NCBI GenBank assembly: GCA_964019695.1
Contig: OZ026526.1
Coordinates: 15,026,754 to 15,090,753 of the forward strand
Reading direction: 5' to 3'
Source of the DNA: Loripinus fragilis
Taxonomy: Eukaryota > Mollusca > Bivalvia > Lucinida > Lucinidae
DNA: 64,000 nt
In this document: in pieces, positions 1 through 11,866 of the stretch
Numbering within the stretch: the stretch's first letter is position 1
How the letters are laid out: every line of letters starts with the position of its first letter
Position numbers and translations under genes: made by a program
The notes under the pieces: model-generated
The model's database searches: none
What the model saw: only the letters and a program-made list of their open reading frames with translations
Told to the model about the DNA's origin: nothing

Positions 1-61
1 TGGCAATAGTATATGTATGATACTAAATTTAAGTACAGATGGTTCAAAGATGCATGATAAC

Positions 62-124
62 AGGATTATACGATTTTTCATAGTAACTGGTTAATTATGG
101 TGTATATTATACTGCAGTAAATGA
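62..124. repeat. Fragment of dispersed repeat R2
   Basis: This stretch is nearly identical to 17223-17285 (shared ending ACTGCAGTAAATGAT). It is therefore the edge of the dispersed repeat that also occurs around 5.85-6.7 kb and 17.2-18.3 kb. No coding signal is visible. Confidence 0.7.
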
Positions 125-183
125 TTGGTAGCCCAGCGTCCGGAAATATAGCGAAACAAAATTAACAAACACATGATACTTAC

Positions 184-391
184 ATTTGGTTTGTCATCCA
201 CCAGACTTGAAGTTCATCCATTGCTGTAATATGTCCTAAAATTCTAACTGATGAAGATAAATGGATGTGGAACAAATCCTGCTTGTTTGTCAGCCATGTT
301 TGATGGTTCAGGTCAGAGGAGAGTATACGAATATCGAGGCAAACAGTTGGGACTCCATAAGGGGAACATAAATAAAAACAATGGTTAGCCT
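184..391 (-). CDS. Candidate internal exon of an unidentified gene
   Basis: On the minus strand an open frame of about 70 codons ends exactly at a consensus donor (GTAAGT, complement of 178-183). At its other end a possible acceptor (GGCAG, complement of 392-396) precedes it, but the polypyrimidine tract there is weak. The predicted peptide has a balanced composition with a Trp-rich tail (ELQVWWMTN) and does not resemble a transposase. I do not recognise the family. Only this one exon is visible because the rest would lie outside or far away. It could equally be a chance open frame beside a chance donor. Confidence 0.25.
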
Positions 392-399
392 CTGCCATC

Positions 400-3300
400 C
401 AAAAGTCAGCAAATGATATGAGGTTATGATTAAAAAAAAGAAAGATTTTGAACGTGAAACAGATTATTTCTTTGTGTTAATGAATTTATGGCTTTGTAAG
501 TCAGTGGGGGGGGGGGCACCTGAACTCCTCCTTAAACCTTACAAAGGGGGAGTTCCAAATCTGCCCACGCATGGATTTAGATAATATTTTGTATGTTGAA
601 TACCTACGGTATAACAACTACAAAAATGAAATTATTTTATTCCTCGAACGCTGTTAGGCCACAGGGGGACACCTTGAAGTACACCCTCTTTGTACTAATA
701 TATGACCTATTAAATATCAGTCTCAAATCATTAACATTGTTGACTGCTACATTCTTTGATTGGAATACAAAAGAAAACTTCCCAGGGTATACCTTACTAC
801 CATTAATGTATATGAGTACATCTAGATAATTTTTTTCTGACCCATCAAAATTTGAATTATCCACAAATTTGAACACTAAAGTTAGTGTCTATAGGGGATT
901 CTGTCCTAATATTTACCATGTTCCAGTTTTGTCAACCCATAATATTTTCAGAAAAGTAGGTCAAATACATCCTCTTTATGCATGTAAATTTTCATAAAAT
1001 TTGGACACCGGTAAAAGTGTTATAATTTGCATAAAATGAGTTAAGTCAGTTTTGATACATAAGTGATTTCAAATAAAATATAATTTGTTGGTGTCAGAAG
1101 TTTTAGCTAATAAAATAGCATAAAACTGGCATTTCTGTAAGCAGCACTTGATAAGTAGCACTCGGTCTAGAACTTAGGTGTACGGGTGTATGTCCAGCAG
1201 TTACCATTTGTGAATTGATCTTCCACTGGTTTCCAAATTATTTTTGGACTGAAGCCAACAGGTGTTTATGCTCTTAATGTCTTTTAGCCAATGAAAAAAA
1301 AATAAAAAAGATTAGTATTTATGCTAGGTAATTCATCGTCTCTATCTAAATTCTATGTTCCTGTTGCACCTAGAATTTCCTCTATCTTATGTCCCTCCAA
1401 ATCAAATATTGAGGGTAAATTGGTTCAGGACCATATGCATACTTTTCATTAACTCTCACAAACTTAGTGAAACCAGGTCAAGTGTTTAAGAAATAGTGTA
1501 CATTTTCACTATTTTGGTAGGCACTTTTTTCAGAGAACTTGGATTTCACACCAGCTGTCTTTGTATCGGGGAAAACTGATAAAGTGCTGTATTTTCATAT
1601 TCTGGTCCTTCTGGAATATTTAGACTCAGCAGAAAGTAGAAGACCATTAAAGCCAGTGCTAGGAGGCACGCGAGCTGCAGCACTTCCCATTTAGTGTCAT
1701 GCAGAGCCTGAGTGAAACTGAGTCTTAAGTTTTAAAATTTTATAGTTTATTTCTAGTATGGAATGATCCGTTTTCCCACATTATTTTAATAGTATCCTTA
1801 TTTTGCAGTCCCTTAGTCAATAAATGTGTACATTTTAATGAATTGTTTACAGAATCTCTTTTGAATTGCATTGTATCTTAATTGATATTGATTGTGGTTA
1901 TTTTTCCTGCATTAAGTTCTATCTGCCAAAACATTTCAAAAGAGTATCCATAATACTTATTATAAGCCCCATTTAAAATCATTAATATTCCAACAACAGT
2001 TTTAAAACTGCTCTAATAAATAGAAATGGAGTTGAAGAAAATAAAAATGATACTTTTTAAGATGATAAATGGATTTTCAAGCATTAAGAATTACGTAGCG
2101 AATTCATGAATATATACATACTGAACATCTGGCATTAGACGAGGTGAAACATTTATTGTGCTGTTATTTCCATTGTGGTTATAGAATCACGAATTTGATT
2201 CTCAAATGACCTCATAACCATAATGCTGACATACTAAGCGATTTTGTAAAACCTGGCATAAATATTTATTATGATTTCAATAATATTTATTCATTTAACA
2301 AAAGTCTGACTCACCATTCAAACAAATATATTTCCGGGTTTCAAATCTTGTGAATATTATCCTTATACATTATAGATGGGAAAGGTTGACAAGAACTGTA
2401 ACATGCCATAATGAAAACCCAAACATTGTTGATATAATTTGTACATCTGAATTTGAGTAAATATTCTAAAGGAAACATTATTTTTACCATTTTATGTGAT
2501 AGATATGGTAATGTGTGTACCACACACATAAGCTAGAACTCACAGATTATTCTAATAATTATCAATTTTAGAAATTCTGATTTCCGATAGATGTAAATTG
2601 TGCTGCCTCGTGTGGGGGGGGGGGTACCCCTATAATCACATACTACACAATACCAAATGTTGTAATCAACCAATAAAAAGCGATAAAAAGCAACATACTT
2701 ATAAGCCTTACAGTCAATTTACATAATATCATGAAGATCTTTGCCTGTGCAGAACAGAACTCTATGTTAACTGAGCATACTGCTGGAAGTTTACTTAAAG
2801 TCTTGATTTTTACATTCTGCAAAATTTTGACCATTAAGATTGAAATTCAGAAAACTTCATTTTACCGGTTTTATTTTTTCCTCAGATTTTATGATTATAA
2901 CAAACACATGTGTAGACAAATTTGATATAAATTTCATAGGTTGACAAGAACAGAAACTAGGCAAAATTGACAATTTAATTTGTTGAAAATATTTTCAAAA
3001 TGTTAAATTTAGGGGTACCTTCAAACAAAATTTGACGTGGACTTGTTCATTTTATACATTGAAATATATGTATGGTACATACATAATTACAAATTACTAG
3101 GCATCATGTTGAGAATAAATTAGGCTGAAAAATCAAAAATCTCGTCGCATAGGGCCACTTTTAAATAGGATGTCCATTTATTTAATTTTAAAATTTAAAA
3201 TTATTTAAATTTTAACAACTGAAATAGATGAATGGGTAAATATCCCACAAATGGAACACACATGTAATAGACAATCTTTCTACAAAATTCTATCAAATTC
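400..3300. other. AT-rich non-coding stretch
   Basis: No gene is recognisable. There are overlapping short frames on both strands at 593-876 that match nothing I know. Poly-G tracts lie near 507 and 2616. A short segment at 543-575 matches the complement of 3302-3357 with an internal gap, so a small dispersed repeat is present at both places. Confidence 0.5.
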
Positions 3301-3378
3301 TGTGCGTGGGCAGAACCCTATGTAAATTCCATATAGGGTGGAACTCCCCCTTTGACCTTTAAACAGTAAATGAGATGT

Positions 3379-5221
3379 GTCCATTGAGGACAATAGTCAC
3401 ATTTAGCCCATTTGGCAATCATAAAAGCAGCACACTGTTGTTATTCCTTTGACTCTCACTCATTATACACACAGCAAAGTTCATCATCCTCATTGAAAAC
3501 ATCACTATCACCCTCATAACTGTCTTCAGAACTCAAATCTAGAGGCCCCTTTGCTCATGCTTGTTCCTGAAGTACTGGGTACAGGTTCAACGGTCTTTTT
3601 TGAACCTTTTTTTAAAACTACATTTACATTTGAGGGCTTCTTTGAACTGGTGTTTATTTTGATTGACTGATTTTGATTAACTTTTTTTCCAGCACAAATT
3701 TTGTTGTTTTGGATTTTTTTAGAAATTGTATTGAGGATGTCCTGATTGTTTTACTTCAGCAAACTACCAGCAATAAAAGGTGGTATGGATTTAGGTTTGT
3801 ATCTCTGTTTCACAACTGTGATGTTTCTAGCACTGAAGAAGTTCTCGGAGATTTCCTGCACTGGTGCATTTGAGATATTTCTCTGTTGACATGATTGTAG
3901 ATCAGAAATAATTGGTTGGCTGTCAGCAATAGTTGAATGGTTGATGGTGGAGTCTGAATCTGCATCTGATTCAGTGGCCTGTTCCTGTTCAACACTCTCT
4001 GCCCTGTATATAAATAAGGGAGCCACTTGCTCTGGGGTAAGTACTGCACTGTTTAATGGATAAATTCCGGCCTTTTTAAATGTGGAGCTTAAATTTTCAG
4101 GACTAAATGCTTTCACTTAAGGCTTGGAAGTCAGTTTTGCTATGACATAAAAATGTACTAGGTGATGGAAATACCTAGGTTAATCTTTTTATACATCTCA
4201 CATTCATTATTGTACATGTATTTAAATGAGTTAATGCACCAACATCCAGGGGCTGTGTGAGATGACTAGAATGTGGTTGGAGAGCAAATATTACATTATG
4301 TTTTTGGCCCAGTCTGTCAAAGTTAGCTGAGCATGGGATTTGTGTCCATCATAGAGCACTACAGTCTTCTGGTCATCTTGTTTATTTGTGATGCCAACAT
4401 ATTGAGCAAAATGCGTCGTCAAATTATTACTAAACACATCTGAATTTGACCATTCTGTTGATGACATTTCACCGTCTAAACCTGGAGCTGCACTTTCCTG
4501 AAATTCACTATTCGACCTCTTTCTGGGGAATACATAATATGATGGCACATGGTTACCAAGTGCATTGCCATCTCTAATTATTGTCACATAAGTCCTGGGT
4601 GATGTTACAGACTAAGCTGATGAGTCTTTGGCACATACAGTTTTACAGGGTGAATGCTCTGTACTTACCCCAGTTTCATCAATATTGATTTTTTTTCTGG
4701 ACGATTTTTCAAGTCAATAACAGCTAAAATAGTGCCCAGCTCCTTGAAATAATTGTCCAAATTTTCTTTAGACGCACACTTGGTTCTAGACATTGCAAGT
4801 TTTTGGGGTTTCACAATTTTTAAGTCTGTCGATCTCTTAAAAAAGTCATAAAATCATGAACTGCTCAGTGAGTCCTTGGATTTAACTGACCTATTCAGAG
4901 ATCATCTCTAGCCATATACAGGACCGCTAACTTATCATAGCCAAAGCCTAAACTGGCCATATATTTCACATGGTCCACAAGTAGCTTTTCCTCACTTTCA
5001 GTAAAAAGAGTCTCAACACCTACTTTTGTGTCCACTGTCCAGTGAGATATTTCCCCTTGTCCTGTCTCTAAGAGTTGACTCTGGCACACAAATTTCCCTG
5101 GAAGTACGGTAAAATGACATGCCCCTAGCTGTGCCATCAAAAGCTTGCTGTTAATTGGCTCTGTCATATCGGAGGCGACGCCCTTTGGAGTTTGGATCCT
5201 GAAATGGATAAAGAAAAGCAT
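3379..5221 (-). pseudogene. Decayed pogo/Tigger-type (DDE_1) transposase
   Basis: Read on the minus strand, pieces of one transposase appear in the right order but in different frames with stops. 4895-5221 gives the helix-turn-helix region (FTESEEKLLVDHVKYMASLG). About 4600-4890 carries the first catalytic Asp context (DETG...STEHSP). 4291-4587 gives NALGNHVPSYYVFP and the second Asp motif (YDGHKSH). 4117-4290 gives SHLTQPLDVG. 3751-4116 gives the C-terminal FKKAGIYPLN motif. 3379-3560 gives an acidic, Cys-rich tail (CCVYNE, WAKCDYC). This order and these motifs are characteristic of pogo-like elements of the Tc1/mariner superfamily. Frameshifts and internal stops show it cannot make an intact enzyme. 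The terminal inverted repeats were not located. Confidence 0.85.
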
Positions 5222-5849
5222 CCTCAGTTTTTTAACAAATTAAAATTTATTTTCTTCTTAGAGCTGCATAAAAATCCACATAAAAATCAATACATTTTTT
5301 TAAAAATTTGTTAAGTATTTGTTTCTATCTCATCTTTTCATTGCCATGCAGTAAAACAACCCAAGGGCCTAATAAAACAAGCTCATTCATTCTTGAAACA
5401 GAGCCAATTAAATGCCAATTTGTCATTGGCCTAAATTTCCCCTTACGGAGCCTTAATCAGTATGTGATATTCAGTGGACATGCGCACAACTCGTGGTGTC
5501 GTCACGTTATCGGTAAGAAGCCGCTATGTTTGACAGATAAACAGACGAACTTTTGACAAGAAGTGAAAACTTGAAAATGTGTTTTAGGACTACGGGTAAA
5601 TGATTTTTCATGTAGGGGGTATAGGGAACGACAGAAGGGTGTGATTTGTCAGAGTTTTATAAGAAAACTAGTTTTTATAAGTTTACTTACCAGAAAACGA
5701 TTCCTTTTTCACATGTTGTTGACAAAACAGAAGAACGACTTCTCATTCGTATTTTGTCGACTGGAACGGGTGCTAGGTGGCGCGCGTGAAGTGACGTTAT
5801 AGGAAAAACTCGTTGGCGCGATATTAGGAAACCCGCGATACTTCCGGAA

Positions 5850-6680
5850 GCCAGTATAAAGTACCCATTACCCGGATTTGTACATATGTTTGTTTACTGC
5901 GATTCTCATCTATCTTTGAATCAACAGTAATCAGTAGATCTTACAATATTAAAAGTTATAACTGTTTTGGGATTTACCTTTCGTCACTGTCATAAACGAC
6001 TTTTGGAATAGCATTTATATTTGATATGAAAACCCCTTGTGGTTTATTTAAGAAATAGATCAGCTCCAGCAGTGAATTGTTGAGTAATAATTCACTGTTT
6101 GGAGGTCAGTTGTAAAGATCAAATCACGAGCGCGCAGCGCGAGTGATTTATCTTCGTACATCTGACCGACAAACAGTGAATTATTACTCAACAATTCACG
6201 CAATGGTGCTGATCTATTTCGATTCTAACACACAATAAACGACGAAAAGACATTCGAAGTCTTCGGCGTCTTCCAACTTTCCGCCATTGCACTGAAGAAC
6301 TCCCGCCAATACTTAGAAAACGTCGCATACGTTTACATGTAATTGTAACGTCTTTCAAGCGTAAAAAACGACGTTATACCGTCTAACGCCATGAATGACG
6401 TCATTTTCCAGTGACGTCAGCCATCACACACTTTAGCTGTGAATTATTGTCCGATATATCACAGTTTGTTACCGTTGGCTCTATAGGCGAGGTGTGTTTG
6501 GATCGAATTTAATACATACGCGTTATATTACTTCAAGACGCGACGTCAATTGATAAAAAAACGCCCACTCACTAGCGTATGCAATATTTTTTTTTCGTTT
6601 TTTAGTTTGTTTATCATATTGATTTTTAGCAGTCACATAATTCCACTGTTTTTGGTTTGCGAACCGGAAATGTTCAGCTG
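5850..6680. repeat. Dispersed repeat R2, copy interrupted by a foldback element
   Basis: 5857-6051 and 6506-6680 match 17290-17450 and 17455-17520 plus 18206-18260 almost continuously (shared features: GTATAAAGTACCCATTAC, AATAGCATTTATATTTGAT, ACTAGCGTATGCAA). The intervening 6052-6505 is absent from the 17-kb copy and is therefore a later insertion. No coding potential is apparent. Confidence 0.75.
6052..6505 (+). mobile_element. Foldback MITE-like element, copy 1 (about 160-bp palindrome)
   Basis: 6053-6219 is a long near-perfect inverted repeat (arms start AAATAGATCAGC; the centre is rich in GCGCGCAGCGC-like sequence). It is followed by about 285 bp of conserved sequence rich in CGTCA/TGACGTCA motifs. 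An inverted copy with the same two parts lies at 21541-21993. Absence of the unit from R2 at 17.45 kb supports mobility. No ORF is present, so it must be non-autonomous if it moved by transposition. Confidence 0.7.
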
Positions 6681-6732
6681 CAGAGACTAAGTGATTTTTT
6701 AAATTTTGCGAGAAAGCACAATATATTATTAA

Positions 6733-6965
6733 GCCGCGACATGAGATTTCCAACAATGTGGTATGTCAGACCAGCGAAGCCTCAGATTAGACTGCGCATA
6801 CGCGCAGCCTGATCCGAGTCTTTGCTAGTCGCTTGGCTATTCAATGGTTGTTAAGCAACTGAATGAACACGATTTGGAGTTTCTAAGCTTATCAGGAGGC
6901 TGCACTGGCTCGCCTGAGCCTACACTTGTCAAAATGCCACATTGTTGGAAATCCCATTTCGCGGC
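6733..6965. mobile_element. MITE with 29-bp terminal inverted repeats (GCCGCG family), copy 1
   Basis: Ends 6733-6761 and 6937-6965 are inverted repeats starting GCCGCG(A)... and containing GATTTCCAACAATGTGG. The 233-bp body holds an inner palindrome around GACTGCGCATACGCGCAG. A second, inverted copy is at 62695-62929, nested inside a mariner-type element. No ORF. Confidence 0.7.
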
Positions 6966-7062
6966 CCAATTTTTGTACAAAACAAACGCTCACCAGACTG
7001 GTCTGCGCCTTTACCGATAACCGGGTACCTTGAAAAATACCCGAATGAAATGTCGCATAAGA

Positions 7063-7363
7063 CATGTGCGGATCTAGAGGGGGGAGGGGGTCCGGACCCT
7101 CCCCCCCCCACTGAAAAATAACAAAATATAGGGTTTCTTTGCAATACAGGGCCGGATCCCCTGAAAAATTACAAAGCTACCTAGTCAGCATTTAATGTCG
7201 GGCCATCATCAGCCCGCCAGCGAAACGCAATTTCAATGGCGTTTCCCTGGCGGGCCAATGATGGCCCATTTATAGCGGTATTTGTATCCTCTATCCCCTA
7301 ATCAACTGAAAACAAAACAAAACAAAAAGTTATTAAATTTGGACCCCCTCAGATCCGCGCATG
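7063..7363. mobile_element. 300-bp MITE, GCGGATCT family
   Basis: The unit is bounded by CATGTGCGGATCT and its near-complement AGATCCGCGCATG. Inside are G-rich and C-rich runs around GGTCCGGACC. A second palindrome is built on GGGCCATCATCAGCCCGCCAGCGAAACG and its complement (7200-7270). Related copies or fragments are at 18735-18877, 29999-30305, 39866-40080 and 54000-54415. Non-coding. Confidence 0.7.
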
Positions 7364-7489
7364 TAAGACCATATGCACTGTTTGCCAGATAGAGAAAGAG
7401 AAACAGTGTCCCTTTGATCGTATAGAGACCGTGAAGTAATGAAGCGCTCTAAAAATGGGATACTAAATACGACCAAATTGCTCGCATAT

Positions 7490-7650
7490 GGCCTCGGGTT
7501 CGAGCTTCACCTGCGTCACTGCATTGTGTCCTTGAGCAAGACACATATAATACCCTTGCTTAGTACTTGTTCAACCCAGAAAGGACCATCCCGACATAAC
7601 TGAATTTTACTGGGACGTAAATAATCTAGTAAGACAAACAAATTCATATA
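7490..7650 (+). mobile_element. tRNA-derived SINE, 5'-truncated and diverged
   Basis: The segment retains the B-box-like GGGTTCGAGC, the central GTCCTTGAGCAAGACACAT, TTAGTAC, GGTTCAACCCAG-like and GGGACGTAAA blocks found in the full copies at 16045, 32983 and 45258. The A-box half is missing. Confidence 0.75.
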
Positions 7651-8589
7651 TGACCGAAGAACCGTTTTCATTAGTGTTGGGTCCTTGAAACACAACTTTT
7701 TTGTGGCACGAACTACACATGGACCATGCACTTGTGAGAAATCACTCGTGCGTGTCGAGCTAATGAATTTGGCTGTGTTCGATTAAGAGCAATGAGAAGT
7801 TTGATTGCGGAATCCGAATAAATCAAACAGGAGATGGGTTTCGGTCAAAGAAACATTGGGCTTCGTTGTACGGATGCGTAAACTGAGTAAAGACTTATAA
7901 ACTTACCCAAATGCCTAGTGTACTTTTAATTGGGATATGGGCAAACAAAGCAGACCCAGATCAGTTCTGCGGCGTCTGATCAGGGTTTTCACTGTTTGCT
8001 TACACATTTTAATAAAACTGAAAAAATACTAACATTCAATCCTTAAAGTAGAATGGGAACAGTCTAATTGGCAAGGATTGGATTGTCCGTTAGCCCTAAA
8101 TATATGTGTAAGGGTCCGCTTCGACAAAAGCGGTATTCTGTCCAAACAACATACATATAGCATTGTGCGATATAAATTAGACTTTTTGTATATAAGTTTG
8201 GCATATACATTTTGCGTGTGACAATGGATTCAACCATAATGCGATGGGAATTAAATGAGCTTTATCACGTTTTTTATCCAAATGATTGTCGTTTAAGCAA
8301 AATGAGGTCATGTCATCTCATGAATAATTAGCCCCTCCCAGGGAAATTCAAAATTTGACAGTTGAGATTTTTTTTAGAAAAGCATTTAAAACACATTTTT
8401 TTGCACAAACTCTTGCTGCAGAATCGATTCAAATATGATTGTCAACCCAGACACCGAATTTGAAGCAAGTGCATTTATTAGGTAAATTCTAAGAAATCCT
8501 CTAAAATATCTCCCTGGTGTGAAGCACGTTGGATGTTGCATTGAATAAGCTTAAATCGCCACCATCACCTTGAAACAACGTCATACTAA
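7651..8589. other. Non-coding stretch with a hairpin motif
   Basis: No gene seen. 7941-7999 is a copy of the short palindromic GCAAAC...GATCAG...CTGATC...GTTTGC motif found at least nine times in the window. Confidence 0.5.
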
Positions 8590-10222
8590 CGTCGTTGCGA
8601 CATCATGACAAAAGTTTCTGGATCTGCGCATGACCTATCAAACGCAAAATGATTGGTCCACACAATGAGTGAAGGAAACTAGCGAAGATTGTGACAGCAC
8701 CATTGTTATACTATTCAAACTTTTTGAAAACATCACTGTAACGATTTCCATAGGATTGAATGCACTGAGCCTATCCATTTGGCACTTCGTATTTTTTTGT
8801 GTGTTTTTCATTTTATTCCACGAAATATGCAGTAATAATTGCGATTGCTTCAAGCTACTATCGTGCCAGCCAAGAGTGACAGTGACGTCGTGTTTTGTTT
8901 ACAATTGCTAAGTAAAACACTAACGTGTACTCTTCACTTGAGCTAACGCGAATCGATAGATCACTTGTGCATAAATCCTATCCTGCGGATAGGATTAATA
9001 CAATCGTGATCTATCGATTTAAAGTCCCGATAACTATGTAAACAAACTTGACGTAACTGTCACTCTTGGCTGGCAGGACAGTACAGGTTCTTCTGCAGAT
9101 CATATACTGTATGGCCCAGTGTTGGTCGGAAAATGCAAAATATTGTTGGTGTGTTTACAGAAACGTGCATAATTTTCAAATGATGATTAGTGTGCCCAAA
9201 ACTTCTCATTTCGGATACAAACGGGCTACATCCGAATATTGAAAGGTTGAAAATGTGCTCCTCAAACACATTTTATGTTTCTGATCTTTTAAAACTAGGG
9301 AGAAATAAACGGAGTTTTGGGTGGAATTTCGAAAATGTAACATTTTGTATTTTCCGGCCACTCCATAGGACCGTCTAATAGGTGATTTGCATTTAAAGCT
9401 ATAGCACATTGCATTTTCAATTACAACTCAAAATTTCATTAAATTTGAAGAAAAGTCATAGTTATTGAGTGCCAAAGGGGTAGGCTCAGTACATCGAACC
9501 CTATTGAAATATTCAAAGTGATGCTTATCAAAGTTTGAGTAGTATAATTGCTTGTCCGAAACTGCAACTGTTTATGAATTGTCATTGGTTTGTTTAAACC
9601 CAAGAGCACAAAACATGTTATTTAATCAAGGCAGCCTTTTGAAGAAAAAAAAAACACACACAAAAATACAAACATCCACAGCAGCATTCGCGAACATTAA
9701 AATATCGAGCCTCGTGGTCATCACCTTATTTGTCCACTGAAATTGAAAAATACTCAAATATTGACGAATTTGAAATCTTTAGCCATGATTTTCGATAAGT
9801 ACAAGTATCCTAGTACAGAACCATTGCACCAAACTTATGTCCAGAGTCAACACCAATCAAGCAATCGAAACCCTCTCCAATATTCTTTCATGAACTGCAC
9901 GCTGTTCACGCAAAAAACAAAACCTAGTATCTATAAATAGTTTATTAATACATATAGGAAGAGTTCCATAATCAAATTTCTAAATTGAGCACAGACGAAA
10001 GGATACATAAGATGACAAGGTAAAATAATTTATTTGTTTATAGCCGACATATGCACCCCCCCCCCGGAGGTGGGGATCTTTTCTTCTTACGTAAGCTTGG
10101 AACAAGCATCTTCTGTTTACTCCCCCAAAATATCAGGAATATCTGGCATATTAAATATCTAAAATTAAGCACCCCTAAAATATTCAAGTTCTGTACCTTG
10201 GCCTTAAGAAAGCACTAAAATA
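8590..10222. repeat. Composite repeat R1, left part of interrupted copy
   Basis: From about 8840 this is colinear with 22000-23150 (shared: TGTATGGCC, GTGCTCC.AAACACATTTTATG, AAAGGATACATAAGATGACAAGG, GTTCTGTACCTTGGCC). The copy continues at 15023 after a 4.8-kb insertion. A 224-bp MITE at 8858-9081 is a second insertion relative to the 22-kb copy. 8627-8791 is also repeated at 18880-19030. Confidence 0.75.
8858..9081. mobile_element. TA-inserted foldback MITE, copy 1
   Basis: Ends are inverted repeats: CTATCGTGCCAGCCAAGAG on the left and the complement of CTGTCCTGCCAGCCAAGAG on the right, flanked by TA at 8856-8857 and 9082-9083. The homologous site in the second R1 copy (near 22038, CAAGCTACAG) is uninterrupted. 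The centre holds another palindrome around ATCCTATCCTGCGGATAGGAT. A sister copy lies at 46592-46817. TA duplication fits Tc1/mariner-type mobilisation. Confidence 0.85.
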
Positions 10223-11120
10223 TACTTAAGGAATAAAGAAACGCAACAGATAAAAATAAAATTTTTGCGTGTTTAAATGACAGTTTGGTGAAATCTCTTT
10301 TGAAATTTTTTATTGAGTATTTATAGCATGTCATGAAATACCAAAACGTCATTTTAACGCTACATTTTACGCTACAAGATGAAAACATATGAAAACGTGA
10401 AATGTGACGTTAACGTCAGAATAGAGATCAATAAAACCCGGTCTTTTCCATGTTTAGTTATTTGGCGTCGACTTGACAATGTGCAAATCAAACAAACGTC
10501 CAATCATATTCGTAATGCAGTCAAATATTGCGTCAAAACACGCTACTTGAATGGCAAGATACACAACGGTAGTGAATGAACGATAAACGTCACTTAGAGC
10601 CGTCAGGTTTAGGTCGCTGGTGAATGTGCGGGATAAGATAAACCTAGAGACATCAGAACATGCTTTCTAGGGAAAAAACTGGCTTTTTACACTGACCCAA
10701 AATGAAAACTTTACATAGTATTCAAAAGTATATATTTTGCTGATAAATTAAGTTTCGGGGTTAAATTTTTCGGTCATGGAATCTTCAATGCCTTATCGAT
10801 GTCTCTGAAAAAAATTATCGGATGAAAAACATAAATTGCATCATTTTTATGAATAATTCAGTTCAGAGGGGTCAAAATGAAAATTTCTAAAAACAATTAA
10901 ATCAGTTACACAGATTTTGGAACCAAGAAATTACTGACTGCGTGCTTTAAGCGATGTTAAAAAGATCATCAAAAAACAGTGTGACCATCATTTTTTACGA
11001 ATGCTTAGTAGAATACGTCGCCTAATTGAATTTACGTAACGTTGTATGGGCACGTTAGGGATACGTATGAAATGCTAACAGAGGTGCATATTGGAGTCAT
11101 TTAACGCATCCATTTGATGA

Positions 11121-11599
11121 TTGGACCTGACCCTCCGACCCAATTTATCCTATACATGTTCTATAGGGTTCTTATCCGGGGATGAAGCAGGTCAAGGCAA
11201 GAGGTTGACGTTATTTTTAGCATGGAATTGTGTGGTTATTTACGTGTTGTGTGAGGCCTTGCGTTGTCATGCTGGAAAATGCCAGGCCGTTATTTTGCAC
11301 GAAATGACTAATTATCTTTAGAGCATGAACCCCGTAAAGACGAGCAATAATAATTTCCGTTTAAAACGATTACGTGGGTGAGGTTACGTGTTTACGCGAT
11401 AAGCACGTAACGTCGTTACACTTGCGCGACCAGGTCTTGCACGAACTCTGACATACCCAGTTCTGTTGAACCGGTTCATAAGATAATGAATAGTCGGTCT
11501 AGAGCACCCAAATTGATGCGCGATATCATTTACCGTAGACCCCGCCTTGAGCACGCCAATGACGTGGTTTCTTTGATCTTTTGAAAGACGTGGCGTCAC
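11121..11599 (-). pseudogene. Deleted Tc1-type transposase
   Basis: The minus strand starts with a 71-residue frame carrying the paired-like helix-turn-helix of Tc1 transposases (TPRLSKDQRNHVIGVLKAG, then IAHQFGCSRPTIHYLMNRF and a GRP-like GRA). The downstream frames pick up the second catalytic motif (HDNARPHTTR) and then SPDKNPIEHV-like sequence with the third acidic residue. Stops and frameshifts separate these parts. The stretch that normally holds the first catalytic Asp is missing, so this is an internally deleted, inactive copy. Its enzyme would have bound the terminal inverted repeats and moved the element by cut-and-paste at TA. Confidence 0.85.
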
Positions 11600-11816
11600 T
11601 AAATCGAAGCGTTTTGTAACAATAAATTATCTTTTATTACCAGGACTCAGCTGCAAATGTTTTCTTGGCGGTTTTAAAGCTGTTTATGAACCACCTGTTC
11701 CTCAGCACGTGCAGCGTACGAAACACTTTTTTCAGGCGTTGACACTTGAATAGACCTGGGATTTGAATAAAAATTGCATAATCGTTATCTGCGACGAAGT
11801 CTCGATTAGTTGCAGA

Positions 11817-11866
11817 ACTGCGACTTTAGATTTTTTTTTCGATCTGGCTGAATCTAAAGTCGCAGT
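11817..11866. repeat. Short perfect hairpin
   Basis: The arms ACTGCGACTTTAGATT and AATCTAAAGTCGCAGT are perfect complements separated by an 18-nt T-rich loop. No function is assigned. Confidence 0.8.

Noticed and set aside
593..876. Overlapping ORFs of about 78 codons on both strands
   Set aside because: No recognisable domain, no splice signals, AT-rich sequence; no basis to prefer either strand.
7060..7130. Hairpins as transcription terminators
   Set aside because: Intrinsic terminators are a bacterial feature. These stems belong to MITEs with terminal inverted repeats and relatives elsewhere.
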